Assembly: GCA_030428695.1 (NCBI GenBank) | Contig: JAUIEM010000083.1 | Coordinates: forward strand, 1-27,884 | Direction of reading: 5' to 3' | DNA from: a bacterium | GTDB taxonomy: Bacteria > Planctomycetota > J058 > JAJDCP01 | Length of the DNA stretch: 27,884 nt | Shown: positions 7,186 to 13,807 of the stretch, one piece after another | Position numbering within the stretch: position 1 is the stretch's first letter | Layout: each line of letters opens with the position of its first letter | Translations under genes and position numbers: made by a program | The notes under the pieces: model-generated | Databases searched by the model: none | What the model saw: only the letters and a program-made list of their open reading frames with translations | Told to the model about the DNA's origin: nothing

Positions 7186-8547
7186 TTGCTCTTCCTTGAC
7201 TACGTCGACGACGTCCTCGGCGCCTTCCGCAAGCAGCCCCTGCGGACCGGTCTCACCGCGATCGGGATCGGCATCGGCGCCTTCGCGATCACGCTGTTGA
7301 TCGGCCTCGGCCAGGGGCTGCAGAGCTACATCAACGAGCAGTTCCTCGCCTTCGCCGACGACCGCGTGCTGATCGTCTATCCGAAGGTCTTCGACCAGGC
7401 TGGCAGCAACTTCCTCGACCGGCTGAACTCGATCGGCCGTCCCGCCGAGCCGATCTCGGCGGAGGAAGAGGAGCGCAGGATGGTGCGCCGCGGCGGCGCG
7501 CGCATCACCGAGGAGCAGGTCACCCTGCTGCGCGCCCTCGAGGGGGTCGAGCGGGTCGAGCCGACGACCTGGTTCGAGGTCGACGGCATCCGCCTGGTCA
7601 GCGCCGACAGCGGCAGCTGGTACACGACCGACATGGCCGTGCTGTGCACCACGCCGGTGGTCGGCGATCCGAGCGCCGGGCGCATCCCCGTGCTCGAGGA
7701 CTCGACCGAGATCGCGCTCTCCCCGCAGTACGCCGAGGCCTGGGGTCTGACGCCCGACGAGCTGCTCGGACGCGAGGTCGAGGTGCGCGTACCGCGGCTC
7801 GACAACGTCCTGCGCCGCTTCGTGTTCCGCGATCCCACCGACTTCAAGGACGAGCGGCGCGCCTTCCGCGCGACGGTGGTCGGCCTGTCGGAGAAGAGCC
7901 CCCTGTCGCGCATGGTCTTCCCCAGCGTCGCCCTGGGCCGCAACATCGGACGCTACCAGAGCGGCCAGTCGGAGTTCCTGTCCGACGCGAAGATCGGCTT
8001 CCAGGCGCAGGTGCGGCTCGCGGAGGGGGTCGATGTCGAGACGATCAAGCGCGAGATCGCGCGCCTCGACCTCAACGCCCGCTCGGTCAGCGACGGGCTG
8101 CAGGAGGTCAACCAGGTGTTCCTGGTCGTCGACCTCGTGATGTCCTCGGTCGGCCTCCTGTCCCTGCTGGTCGCCACCCTCGGCATCGTCAACACGCTGC
8201 TGATGGCGATCAGCGAGCGCACACGCGAGATCGGGGTGATGAAGGCGCTCGGCATGACCAGCGGCACCATCCGCCGGCTGTTCGCCGCCGAGGCGGCGGG
8301 CATCGGCCTGATCGGGGGCCTGCTCGGGATGCTCGCGGCGGTCGGCCTCGGCACCATCGGGGACATCGTCGCCAAGCAGACCATCGACGCCGCGGCCGCG
8401 CTCGAGGGCTACTCGGTGTTCGTCTTCCCCTGGTGGCTGTGGGTCGGAGCGCCCATCTTCGCGAGCATCGTCGGCGTGCTCGCGGGCTTGTATCCGGCGG
8501 GGCGGGCGGCGGGCCTCGATCCGATCGACGCGCTGCGCGCCGACTGA
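7186..8547 (+). CDS. MacB/FtsX-type ABC transporter permease
   Basis: A 453-residue inner-membrane protein with a TTG start; CGGGAG lies 6 nt upstream. Topology is the MacB/LolC type: one N-terminal helix (about 18-42, 'TGLTAIGIGIGAFAITLLI'), a large periplasmic MacB_PCD-like domain (about 43-305), then three C-terminal helices with the FtsX signature 'GLLSLLVATLGIVNTLLMAI', 'EIGVMKALGMTSGTIRRLF' and the closing 'GLYPAGRAAGLDPIDALR'. Such proteins work with a separate ATPase as mechanotransmission pumps or lipoprotein/peptide exporters. No partner ATPase or membrane-fusion protein is next to it, so they must be encoded elsewhere. The neighbouring epimerase-like gene raises peptide export as one possibility. 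The substrate is unknown. Confidence 0.9.
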   Translation: MLFLDYVDDVLGAFRKQPLRTGLTAIGIGIGAFAITLLIGLGQGLQSYINEQFLAFADDRVLIVYPKVFDQAGSNFLDRLNSIGRPAEPISAEEEERRMVRRGGARITEEQVTLLRALEGVERVEPTTWFEVDGIRLVSADSGSWYTTDMAVLCTTPVVGDPSAGRIPVLEDSTEIALSPQYAEAWGLTPDELLGREVEVRVPRLDNVLRRFVFRDPTDFKDERRAFRATVVGLSEKSPLSRMVFPSVALGRNIGRYQSGQSEFLSDAKIGFQAQVRLAEGVDVETIKREIARLDLNARSVSDGLQEVNQVFLVVDLVMSSVGLLSLLVATLGIVNTLLMAISERTREIGVMKALGMTSGTIRRLFAAEAAGIGLIGGLLGMLAAVGLGTIGDIVAKQTIDAAAALEGYSVFVFPWWLWVGAPIFASIVGVLAGLYPAGRAAGLDPIDALRAD

Positions 8548-8557
8548 CATGCGCTGA

Positions 8558-8803
8558 TCAGCCGTCGATGATCACGTAGGCATCCTGCATCAGGCCGCTC
8601 TCTTCGGCGTTCCAGAAGTCCGGGGTCGGCCGGCGCAGGTAGGCGTGGAAGCCCGCGAGCTGCGCGCGGGTGAACCAGGGCAGGGGCCGGCAGGGGCTCG
8701 GCAGCCGCCCGCTCTCGCCCGCCGAGGGCGGGAGCAGATAGACTCCCTTGCGGAAGTAGCGGGTGGGGGACGGCGGATAGGGCGTAGCGAAGGCGTTGTC
8801 CAT
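8558..8803 (-). CDS. Small hypothetical protein, 81 residues
   Basis: I do not recognise this protein. Codons from the ATG at 8803 to the TGA at 8558 are strongly G/C-ending like the neighbours. The 18 upstream codons back to a GTG at 8857 use rare TTG, CGT, CTT, AGG, AGA and CGA, so the start is placed at 8803. The product is soluble, rich in Pro and aromatic residues ('RYFRKGVYLLPPSAGESG', 'CRPLPWFTRAQLAGFHAYL', 'PDFWNAEESGLMQDAYVI'), with one Cys and no signal peptide or membrane helix. The Shine-Dalgarno is weak. It converges on the permease gene, 10 bp away. It does not look like a RiPP precursor (no leader motif). Confidence 0.6.
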   Translation of the reverse strand: MDNAFATPYPPSPTRYFRKGVYLLPPSAGESGRLPSPCRPLPWFTRAQLAGFHAYLRRPTPDFWNAEESGLMQDAYVIIDG

Positions 8804-8878
8804 CACTCGTCTCACATCGAAGGTGATCCTCCAAAGGAAACGCAAATCGCGCGCCACCCGCCCGCTCGCTTCTCTTCG

Positions 8879-8906
8879 TCAATATTCGTCCCACGGTGTG
8901 CCGCAA
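8879..8906 (-). promoter_or_regulatory. Weak promoter candidate for the 81-residue gene
   Basis: On the minus strand TTGCGG (8901-8906) and TATTGA (8879-8884) are 16 bp apart, in a locally AT-richer patch. The resulting leader of about 70 nt is longer than that of the other promoters in the window. Confidence 0.3.
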
Positions 8907-8954
8907 CGCTTCGGAACGTACCGGATGGGTTCCACAGGCGGGTGGGCGTTGCCA

Positions 8955-8984
8955 TTGACACGGGGCCTCGGCTCGACCTATGCT
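8955..8984 (+). promoter_or_regulatory. Sigma70-type promoter of the 9022-13710 operon
   Basis: A perfect TTGACA (8955-8960) and TATGCT (8979-8984) are 18 bp apart. An inverted repeat GGAAC (8913-8917) / GTTCC (8929-8933) with an 11-bp spacer lies about 20 bp upstream of the -35 and could be an operator. The ATG at 8980 falls inside the -10 element and so is not the gene start. Confidence 0.65.
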
Positions 8985-9021
8985 ATGGGGCTCAGGGCCT
9001 TGCGCAGCGGAGCGGAGCACC

Positions 9022-11196
9022 GTGCAGTATCTCGGTTTTATCCTGATGGACGGGTGGTCGAACGACCGCTACCTCGACTTCTTGCGCGACTACCTCAAGT
9101 TCCTCCAGGCCTCCCCGACCAAACGCAAGTACCAGAAGTGGTTGCGGATGAAGAAGATCTTCAACCGCGACGCCATCGACTTCTTCAATCTGCTGATCGG
9201 GGCGAAGATCGGTCGCAAGATCAAGTTCAGCGAGTTCGGCCAGGAGCTGCTCGAGGAGATCGACAAGATCAAGTCCGACGCCGAGCTCGACTACGGGCCG
9301 ACGATGACCGAAGACGGACGGCGCATCCTCGCGATCGACGCCGAGACCGTCAACAAGGCTCGCTCCCAGGGGGAGAACGACTTCAGCGGCCTGCTGGTCG
9401 ACCGCTTCATCGAGCTGAACGGCTACCTCGCCAAGTTCGTCTTCACCAACCTCGAGGACGGCTACCTCGCCGAAAACGAGCTGATGAAGCGGATCCAGAG
9501 CAGCATCTTCCACGGCGCTCGGCCGAATCTGACCCAGCTCAAGGTCTGGGTCCGCTGGATGCAGATCCTCGGCGTGATGACCCTCGTCGGCTTCCGTCTC
9601 AAGCTGACCGAGCAGGGCATGGAGACCTACGAGTACGTCAAGGGCATCCCTGACGAAGAGCTGCTGGACCAGGACGACGACGAGGACGACGAAGAGGAAG
9701 AAGAAGAGTACGCGCCCCCGCCGAAGAAGAAGAAAAAGAAGACGGTCCGCGCCCCCGAGCCCGAGCCCGAGGAAGAGGACGACGACGACTTCGACGAGTT
9801 CGGCGAAGACCTCGATGAAGAGGGCCTCGACCTGCCTCCTGAGCCCGACGCGATCGACCATCGCGGGCTCGATCCGAACGAGGAGGCGCTGCTCGCGAAG
9901 CTCTCCGACGGCCCCGCGGCGGTGACCGGCCTGAGCCTGACGCTCAGCCGTCCGCTCGAGGACCTCGAGGAGCTGCTCGGCGAGATCAACGAGGCGATCG
10001 ACGACGCCCAGGATGTCGGCGACGACGACGAGGAAGACGACTTCGACGCCGGCCCCGAGGCCTTCCCCGAGCCCGAGCCGGCCCGCCCCCGGCGGTCCGC
10101 GAAGAAGTCGAAGAAGAAGACCAAGAAGAAGGCCGCCGCGCCGAAGCGCCCGCGCCGCGAGTCGGTCGCCCTCGAGCCCGGGGCGGTCGCGGCCGCCGTG
10201 GCCGATGATGAGGCCGACGTGCTGCCCTCGACGGACGAGCTGCCGATCGAGGCGGAGAGCGAGGTGGAAGAGGCGCCGGCGCCTCCCGAGCCCGTCGAGG
10301 AGCCGGTCTTCCCGAACGTCTTCGGCAAGCTGAAGACCATCCTGACCGACAAGAGCCGCCCGACCGTCGAGCAGGCCCTGGCGTTCACCCGCGGCGATCA
10401 CGAGCTCGAGGCGACCGCCTACATCGAGTCGCCGAGCCCCGCGTTGCTGAAGAACAAGGCGCGCATCATGCGCTGGTGGAAGAGCTTCGAGGGTCGGTCG
10501 CAGGTGACCGCCGAGACCCTCGGCCTCGTGGAGAGCGACGACAAGTACACGCTGTTCTTCTCGCTGCTGTTCGCCGCCGGCGTCCTCGGGCGCGAGGCGA
10601 CGACGAAGCAGAAGATCGCCTTCTTCCGCCTGCTCAATGACTCCGGGGCGCTCTCGGCCTTCTACGCCGGCGACAAGACGCTCAGCGAGATGCTCGCGCT
10701 GTGCGAGCAGGACAAGGCGAACGCCCCGCTCTCCGATCTGTTCGCGACCCTCCTCTACCTGCCGGCCCTCAAGCGCCTGACCGACGGAGGGATCTTCGAC
10801 TTCCAGCACGCCAAGAGCGCGCGCGAGCTCGCCGAGCGTCTCGACTCCGAGCTGGTCGGCAAGCGGCTCGGTCCGGGCATCGTCTGGGCGGTGCGCGAGG
10901 GCTGCACGCTCGGCCTGTGGGATCCGCCGGGCTCCGCGCTGCTCAGCGCGGTGCCCGATCCGGTCGCGATCGAGTCCGCCTACAGGCTCGGTTTCGTCCC
11001 GACCCACTATCTCTCGACCACCGAGGGCTATCTGCGCGCGGCGGAGATGCTCAGCCGCTACTTCCGCGACGCCGAGGACGGCGAAGCTCCCCTGTCCTGG
11101 TTCGCCCGCCACCAGGGTTGTCAGTTCAACTGCCCATGGACGATGCAATGCCCCTACGCCTGCCGCGAAAAGGATCGCCGTCACCGCTTCGCCTGA
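9022..11196 (+). CDS. Large hypothetical protein with acidic/Lys-rich tracts and a C-terminal four-Cys motif
   Basis: 724 residues from a GTG at 9022, with GGAG at 9009-9012 and 9014-9017 upstream. I do not recognise the family. Residues 1-210 are a mixed charged, probably helical domain ('DGWSNDRYLDFLRDYLKFL', 'KRKYQKWLRMKKIFNRD'). Residues 211-283 are low complexity: a run of Asp/Glu, six lysines, then Glu-Pro repeats and more Asp/Glu. A second basic patch near 353-383 is Lys/Arg/Ala-rich like histone H1 tails. Residues 430-690 are globular and helical. At the end C700, C704, C710 and C714 (GCQFNCPWTMQCPYAC) form C-x3-C-x5-C-x3-C, suitable for Zn or an Fe-S cluster. No signal peptide, so cytosolic. 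A nucleic-acid-associated role is a guess from the charge pattern. Its end overlaps the next gene by 49 bp. Confidence 0.75.
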   Translation: MQYLGFILMDGWSNDRYLDFLRDYLKFLQASPTKRKYQKWLRMKKIFNRDAIDFFNLLIGAKIGRKIKFSEFGQELLEEIDKIKSDAELDYGPTMTEDGRRILAIDAETVNKARSQGENDFSGLLVDRFIELNGYLAKFVFTNLEDGYLAENELMKRIQSSIFHGARPNLTQLKVWVRWMQILGVMTLVGFRLKLTEQGMETYEYVKGIPDEELLDQDDDEDDEEEEEEYAPPPKKKKKKTVRAPEPEPEEEDDDDFDEFGEDLDEEGLDLPPEPDAIDHRGLDPNEEALLAKLSDGPAAVTGLSLTLSRPLEDLEELLGEINEAIDDAQDVGDDDEEDDFDAGPEAFPEPEPARPRRSAKKSKKKTKKKAAAPKRPRRESVALEPGAVAAAVADDEADVLPSTDELPIEAESEVEEAPAPPEPVEEPVFPNVFGKLKTILTDKSRPTVEQALAFTRGDHELEATAYIESPSPALLKNKARIMRWWKSFEGRSQVTAETLGLVESDDKYTLFFSLLFAAGVLGREATTKQKIAFFRLLNDSGALSAFYAGDKTLSEMLALCEQDKANAPLSDLFATLLYLPALKRLTDGGIFDFQHAKSARELAERLDSELVGKRLGPGIVWAVREGCTLGLWDPPGSALLSAVPDPVAIESAYRLGFVPTHYLSTTEGYLRAAEMLSRYFRDAEDGEAPLSWFARHQGCQFNCPWTMQCPYACREKDRRHRFA

Positions 11197-11771
11197 TCGC
11201 GCTCCTCGCCGTCCTCTGTGTGGGTTGCGCGAGCACCGGAGAGCTGATCGTCGAGACCGGTGACGAGGACGCCGAGACCCGTCGCGAGGCCGTCGCCGAG
11301 CTCGGCGCGAGGCGTCCCGACCTGTCCGAGGACGAGGCGGCCGCCGCGATCGAGGCGATCGAGAAGGTCCTCGACGACCCCGACCCGGCCGTGCGCGCGA
11401 CGGCGACCGAGGTCCTGCGCGCCTACCAGCCCGGGCACATCGAAGAGCTGCTGCGCCAGCGCCTGCGCGACCCCCACGAGCGGGTCCGCCAGGTCGCGGC
11501 CTCGGCCGCCGGCAAGCGCAAGGTCGCGGGCCTGCTGACCGACCTCCTGCGGGTCGGGTCGATGGACGAGAGCGAGGACGTGCGCCGGGAGGCGGTCAAC
11601 GCGATCTCGCGGATCGGGGATCCGGCCGCGATCCCCGTGTTGATCGACATGCTCGAGCTCGAGGAGTCGCGGGTGCGATTCGTGATCAACGACGCCCTGC
11701 GGCGCCTGTCCGGCAAGACCTTCCCCCCGATCGCCCGGGAATGGCAGGAGTGGTATGAGCGAGAGGGCTGA
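11148..11771 (+). CDS. HEAT-repeat lipoprotein
   Basis: A 207-residue protein. The signal peptide 'LRLIALLAVLCVGCAS' ends in a lipobox-like LCVGC, with the lipidated Cys expected at the VG|C junction; Cys at -3 is unusual. The start is uncertain between ATGs at 11136 and 11148; the second gives a normal basic n-region (MPLRLPRKG) and neither has a clear Shine-Dalgarno. Either way the start lies inside the upstream gene. The mature part is helical HEAT repeats ('EDAETRREAVAELGARRPD', 'DPDPAVRATATEVLRAYQP', 'SEDVRREAVNAISRIGDP'), so a membrane-tethered protein-binding scaffold in the periplasm is expected. No catalytic motif is seen. It overlaps the next gene by 17 bp. Confidence 0.8.
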   Translation: MPLRLPRKGSPSPLRLIALLAVLCVGCASTGELIVETGDEDAETRREAVAELGARRPDLSEDEAAAAIEAIEKVLDDPDPAVRATATEVLRAYQPGHIEELLRQRLRDPHERVRQVAASAAGKRKVAGLLTDLLRVGSMDESEDVRREAVNAISRIGDPAAIPVLIDMLELEESRVRFVINDALRRLSGKTFPPIAREWQEWYEREG

Positions 11772-12906
11772 GGACCCGGGGTCTCCGGGCGAGGAGGAGC
11801 CAGGGGAAGCAGAGCCCGCGGACGCGTCCCCGGATACGCCCGCGCCCGGAGCGGACCCCCGCGGAGCTGCGGCCGATGCGGCTCCGGTCGAGCTGATCAC
11901 CGGCCCCTCGCAGGCCCGGGCCCGGCTCCGCGGGCGCATTCTCGGTCTGATCAAGATCCTGCTCGCGATCGGCCTGATGGCTTTCATCTTCCTGAGCGGG
12001 ATGATCGACTTCGACCACCTCGCGCGGCTGAGCGCGCGCCTCGAGCTGCTCGTGCTCGCCTTCGTCGCGATGGCGATGCCGACCCTGATCAACACGGTGC
12101 GCTGGCGCCTGCTGCTGCGGGCCGCGGGCTTCGAGGTCTCGCTGTGGCGGGTGTTCCAGCTCAATCACGTCGGCAACTTCTTCAACAACTTCAGCCTCGG
12201 CGCGGTCGGCGGCGACCTGATCAAGGTCTACTACGTCGTCAAGAGCTCGCCCCAGGCCCGGGCCCGCGCCGGCCTGACGGTGTTCGTCGACCGCTACATC
12301 GGGCTGATGGCGCTGATCGCGATCGCCTGCTTCGCCTCCTACCCGATGTGGAGCCGCTTCGATCAGCCCGCCGTGCAGGTCCTGGTCGGCGGGGTGTTCG
12401 CGCTGCTGTTCGCGATGGTCGCCGCGGCGTGGCTGGCGAGCAGCGTCTGGCTCCGCACCATCCCCCCGGTCACCCGTCTGCTCGCGCGTCTGCCGGCGGC
12501 CTTCCGCAGCCTCGACAAGGCGAGCACGATGTACCGGGAGCACCCCGGGAAGGTCGCGGCCGCGTTCGGGCTGAGCTTTTTGACCCACGGCTGTATGCTG
12601 TTCGGCGTGGTGTGCCTGGCCTGGGCTCTCGAGGTCCCCGCGCGGGTGGTCGACTACCTGTACCTGATCCCGATCGGGCTCTTCCTCAACGCCCTGCCGA
12701 TCTCGTTCGGGAGCTGGGGGACCGGGGAGATCGCGTGGGCAGAGCTGTTCGAGTTCGCGGCGGTCGACCTCGGTCCGACCAACGGCGCGGAGCTGTGTTT
12801 CCTCCTGCACATTCTGATGCTGTTCTGGAGTCTGAGCGGCGGTCTGCTATACCTGACGTACAGAGATGGTATTCTGGAGTCGACGGCGAAACCGAGCGAA
12901 CCATGA
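11755..12906 (+). CDS. YbhN/LPG-synthase-TM family (flippase-like) membrane protein
   Basis: A 383-residue integral membrane protein with an ATG start; AGGAG is 4 nt upstream, inside the preceding gene. The first 60 residues are acidic and Pro-rich (cytosolic, disordered). Then come about eight membrane helices with the family hallmark 'LNHVGNFFNNFSLGAVGGD' followed by 'LIKVYYVVKSSPQ', and 'VFVDRYIGLMALI' and 'ALPISFGSWGTGEIAWAEL' later. This is the flippase-like transmembrane domain of MprF and YbhN/AglD-like proteins. There is no C-terminal aminoacyltransferase domain, so it is not a full lysyl-phosphatidylglycerol synthase. A role in lipid flipping or lipid-linked transport is plausible; the substrate is unknown. 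It sits between the HEAT lipoprotein and the PP2C gene, 51 bp before the latter. Confidence 0.85.
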   Translation: MSERAEDPGSPGEEEPGEAEPADASPDTPAPGADPRGAAADAAPVELITGPSQARARLRGRILGLIKILLAIGLMAFIFLSGMIDFDHLARLSARLELLVLAFVAMAMPTLINTVRWRLLLRAAGFEVSLWRVFQLNHVGNFFNNFSLGAVGGDLIKVYYVVKSSPQARARAGLTVFVDRYIGLMALIAIACFASYPMWSRFDQPAVQVLVGGVFALLFAMVAAAWLASSVWLRTIPPVTRLLARLPAAFRSLDKASTMYREHPGKVAAAFGLSFLTHGCMLFGVVCLAWALEVPARVVDYLYLIPIGLFLNALPISFGSWGTGEIAWAELFEFAAVDLGPTNGAELCFLLHILMLFWSLSGGLLYLTYRDGILESTAKPSEP

Positions 12907-12944
12907 GCCCCGCCGCTCACCGGGTCGCGGCCTCCGATCCCCGG

Positions 12945-12950
12945 AAGGAG
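12945..12950 (+). promoter_or_regulatory. Ribosome binding site that decides a non-standard ATT start
   Basis: AAGGAG stands 7 nt before ATT at 12958, where the PP2C family N-terminus begins. No ATG, GTG or TTG exists in this frame between the upstream stop (TGA at 12904) and an internal GTG at 13048, which lies inside the catalytic domain. Confidence 0.6.
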
Positions 12951-12957
12951 ACTTGAG

Positions 12958-13710
12958 ATTCAAGCCAGGTTCTTTGCCCGCACGGACGTAGGAAAGCGGC
13001 GAAACCACAACGAAGACTCGCACCACGTCGATCCCGAGGGTCGCTTCGTGATCATCGCGGACGGCATGGGCGGCCACTCCGCGGGCGAGGTGGCCAGCCG
13101 GCTCGCGGTCGAGTCGGTCGCCGAGTTCGCCGACAAACAGCTCCAGTCCGGCTCCAGCCTGGGCGATGACTTGATCCGCGCGGCGCTCAAGGACTGGGTG
13201 CAGAAGGTCAACACGAAGATCTACACCCACAACGCCAGCGAGGCGACCGCCAAGAAGCGCATGGGCACGACGGTGGTGTTCCTGTGCGTGTTCGGCGAGC
13301 GGGTGGCCGTCGGCCACGTCGGGGACAGCCGGGCCTACCTCTTCCGGGGGGGAAAACTCGAGGTGCAGACCGCCGACCACAGCATCTACTCCGACCAGAT
13401 CGACAAGAAGCGCCTGCCCGAGAAAGACCGCAAGCGCACGCGCAAGCGGAAGTACATCACCAAGGCGATGGGCACCCGCCCCAAGGTCGAGGCCGACGTG
13501 CGCATCGTCGCCCTCGAGGATGGGGACGTCTTCCTCCTGTGCAGCGACGGGCTGACCGACATGGTCGCCGACATCGAGTTGCAAGAGCGCCTCGAGCGCG
13601 GCAAGGGCGACCTCGAGAAGGTGCTCGACGGCTTGGTGAACACCGCGAACCGGCGGGGCGGCCACGACAACATCACCATCGTGGCGGGGAGCTTCACCGC
13701 CGGGGGCTGA
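12958..13710 (+). CDS. PP2C-type (PPM) Ser/Thr protein phosphatase, probable ATT start
   Basis: Read from ATT at 12958 the protein is 250 residues. It begins (M/I)QARFFARTDVGKRRNHNED, the expected PP2C N-terminus with the metal-binding Asp at 20. Other motifs are 'VIIADGMGGHSAGEVAS' (D35-G-M-G-G-H), 'RVAVGHVGDSRAYLF', 'FLLCSDGLTDMV' and 'GGHDNITIV', so all metal ligands of the PPM fold are present. It would dephosphorylate Ser/Thr-phosphoproteins in the cytosol, opposing Hanks-type kinases such as the one at 21633. A start at the GTG 13048 would remove the first motif and a metal ligand. A single-base sequencing error is the alternative: TTG at 12953 is one base out of frame. It is the last gene of the 9022 operon; a new promoter follows at 13749. 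Confidence 0.85.
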   Translation: MQARFFARTDVGKRRNHNEDSHHVDPEGRFVIIADGMGGHSAGEVASRLAVESVAEFADKQLQSGSSLGDDLIRAALKDWVQKVNTKIYTHNASEATAKKRMGTTVVFLCVFGERVAVGHVGDSRAYLFRGGKLEVQTADHSIYSDQIDKKRLPEKDRKRTRKRKYITKAMGTRPKVEADVRIVALEDGDVFLLCSDGLTDMVADIELQERLERGKGDLEKVLDGLVNTANRRGGHDNITIVAGSFTAGG

Positions 13711-13748
13711 AGACCCCGGCACAGGCTTTGCGGCCAGCCTCGGGAGCC

Positions 13749-13777
13749 TTGACCCCCGGCGCGCGTGTCCGTAGAAT
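13749..13777 (+). promoter_or_regulatory. Strong sigma70-type promoter of the Mla-like lipid-transport operon
   Basis: TTGACC (13749-13754) and TAGAAT (13772-13777) are 17 bp apart, each matching 5 of 6 consensus bases. Transcription would start near 13784, 24 nt before the ATG at 13808. It separates the PP2C operon from the six-gene transport operon. Confidence 0.75.
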
Positions 13778-13807
13778 CGCGGCCTCCCGACGAAAGACGC
13801 CACCCCT

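Noticed and set aside
8558..8803. The 81-residue protein as the missing precursor for the radical SAM enzyme
   Set aside because: It has no Nif11 or nitrile-hydratase leader features and no Gly-Gly or similar cleavage site, and it is separated from the enzyme gene by the permease.
8980..9021. ATG 8980 as the start of the 724-residue protein
   Set aside because: It lies within the TATGCT -10 hexamer; the GTG at 9022 has a Shine-Dalgarno.
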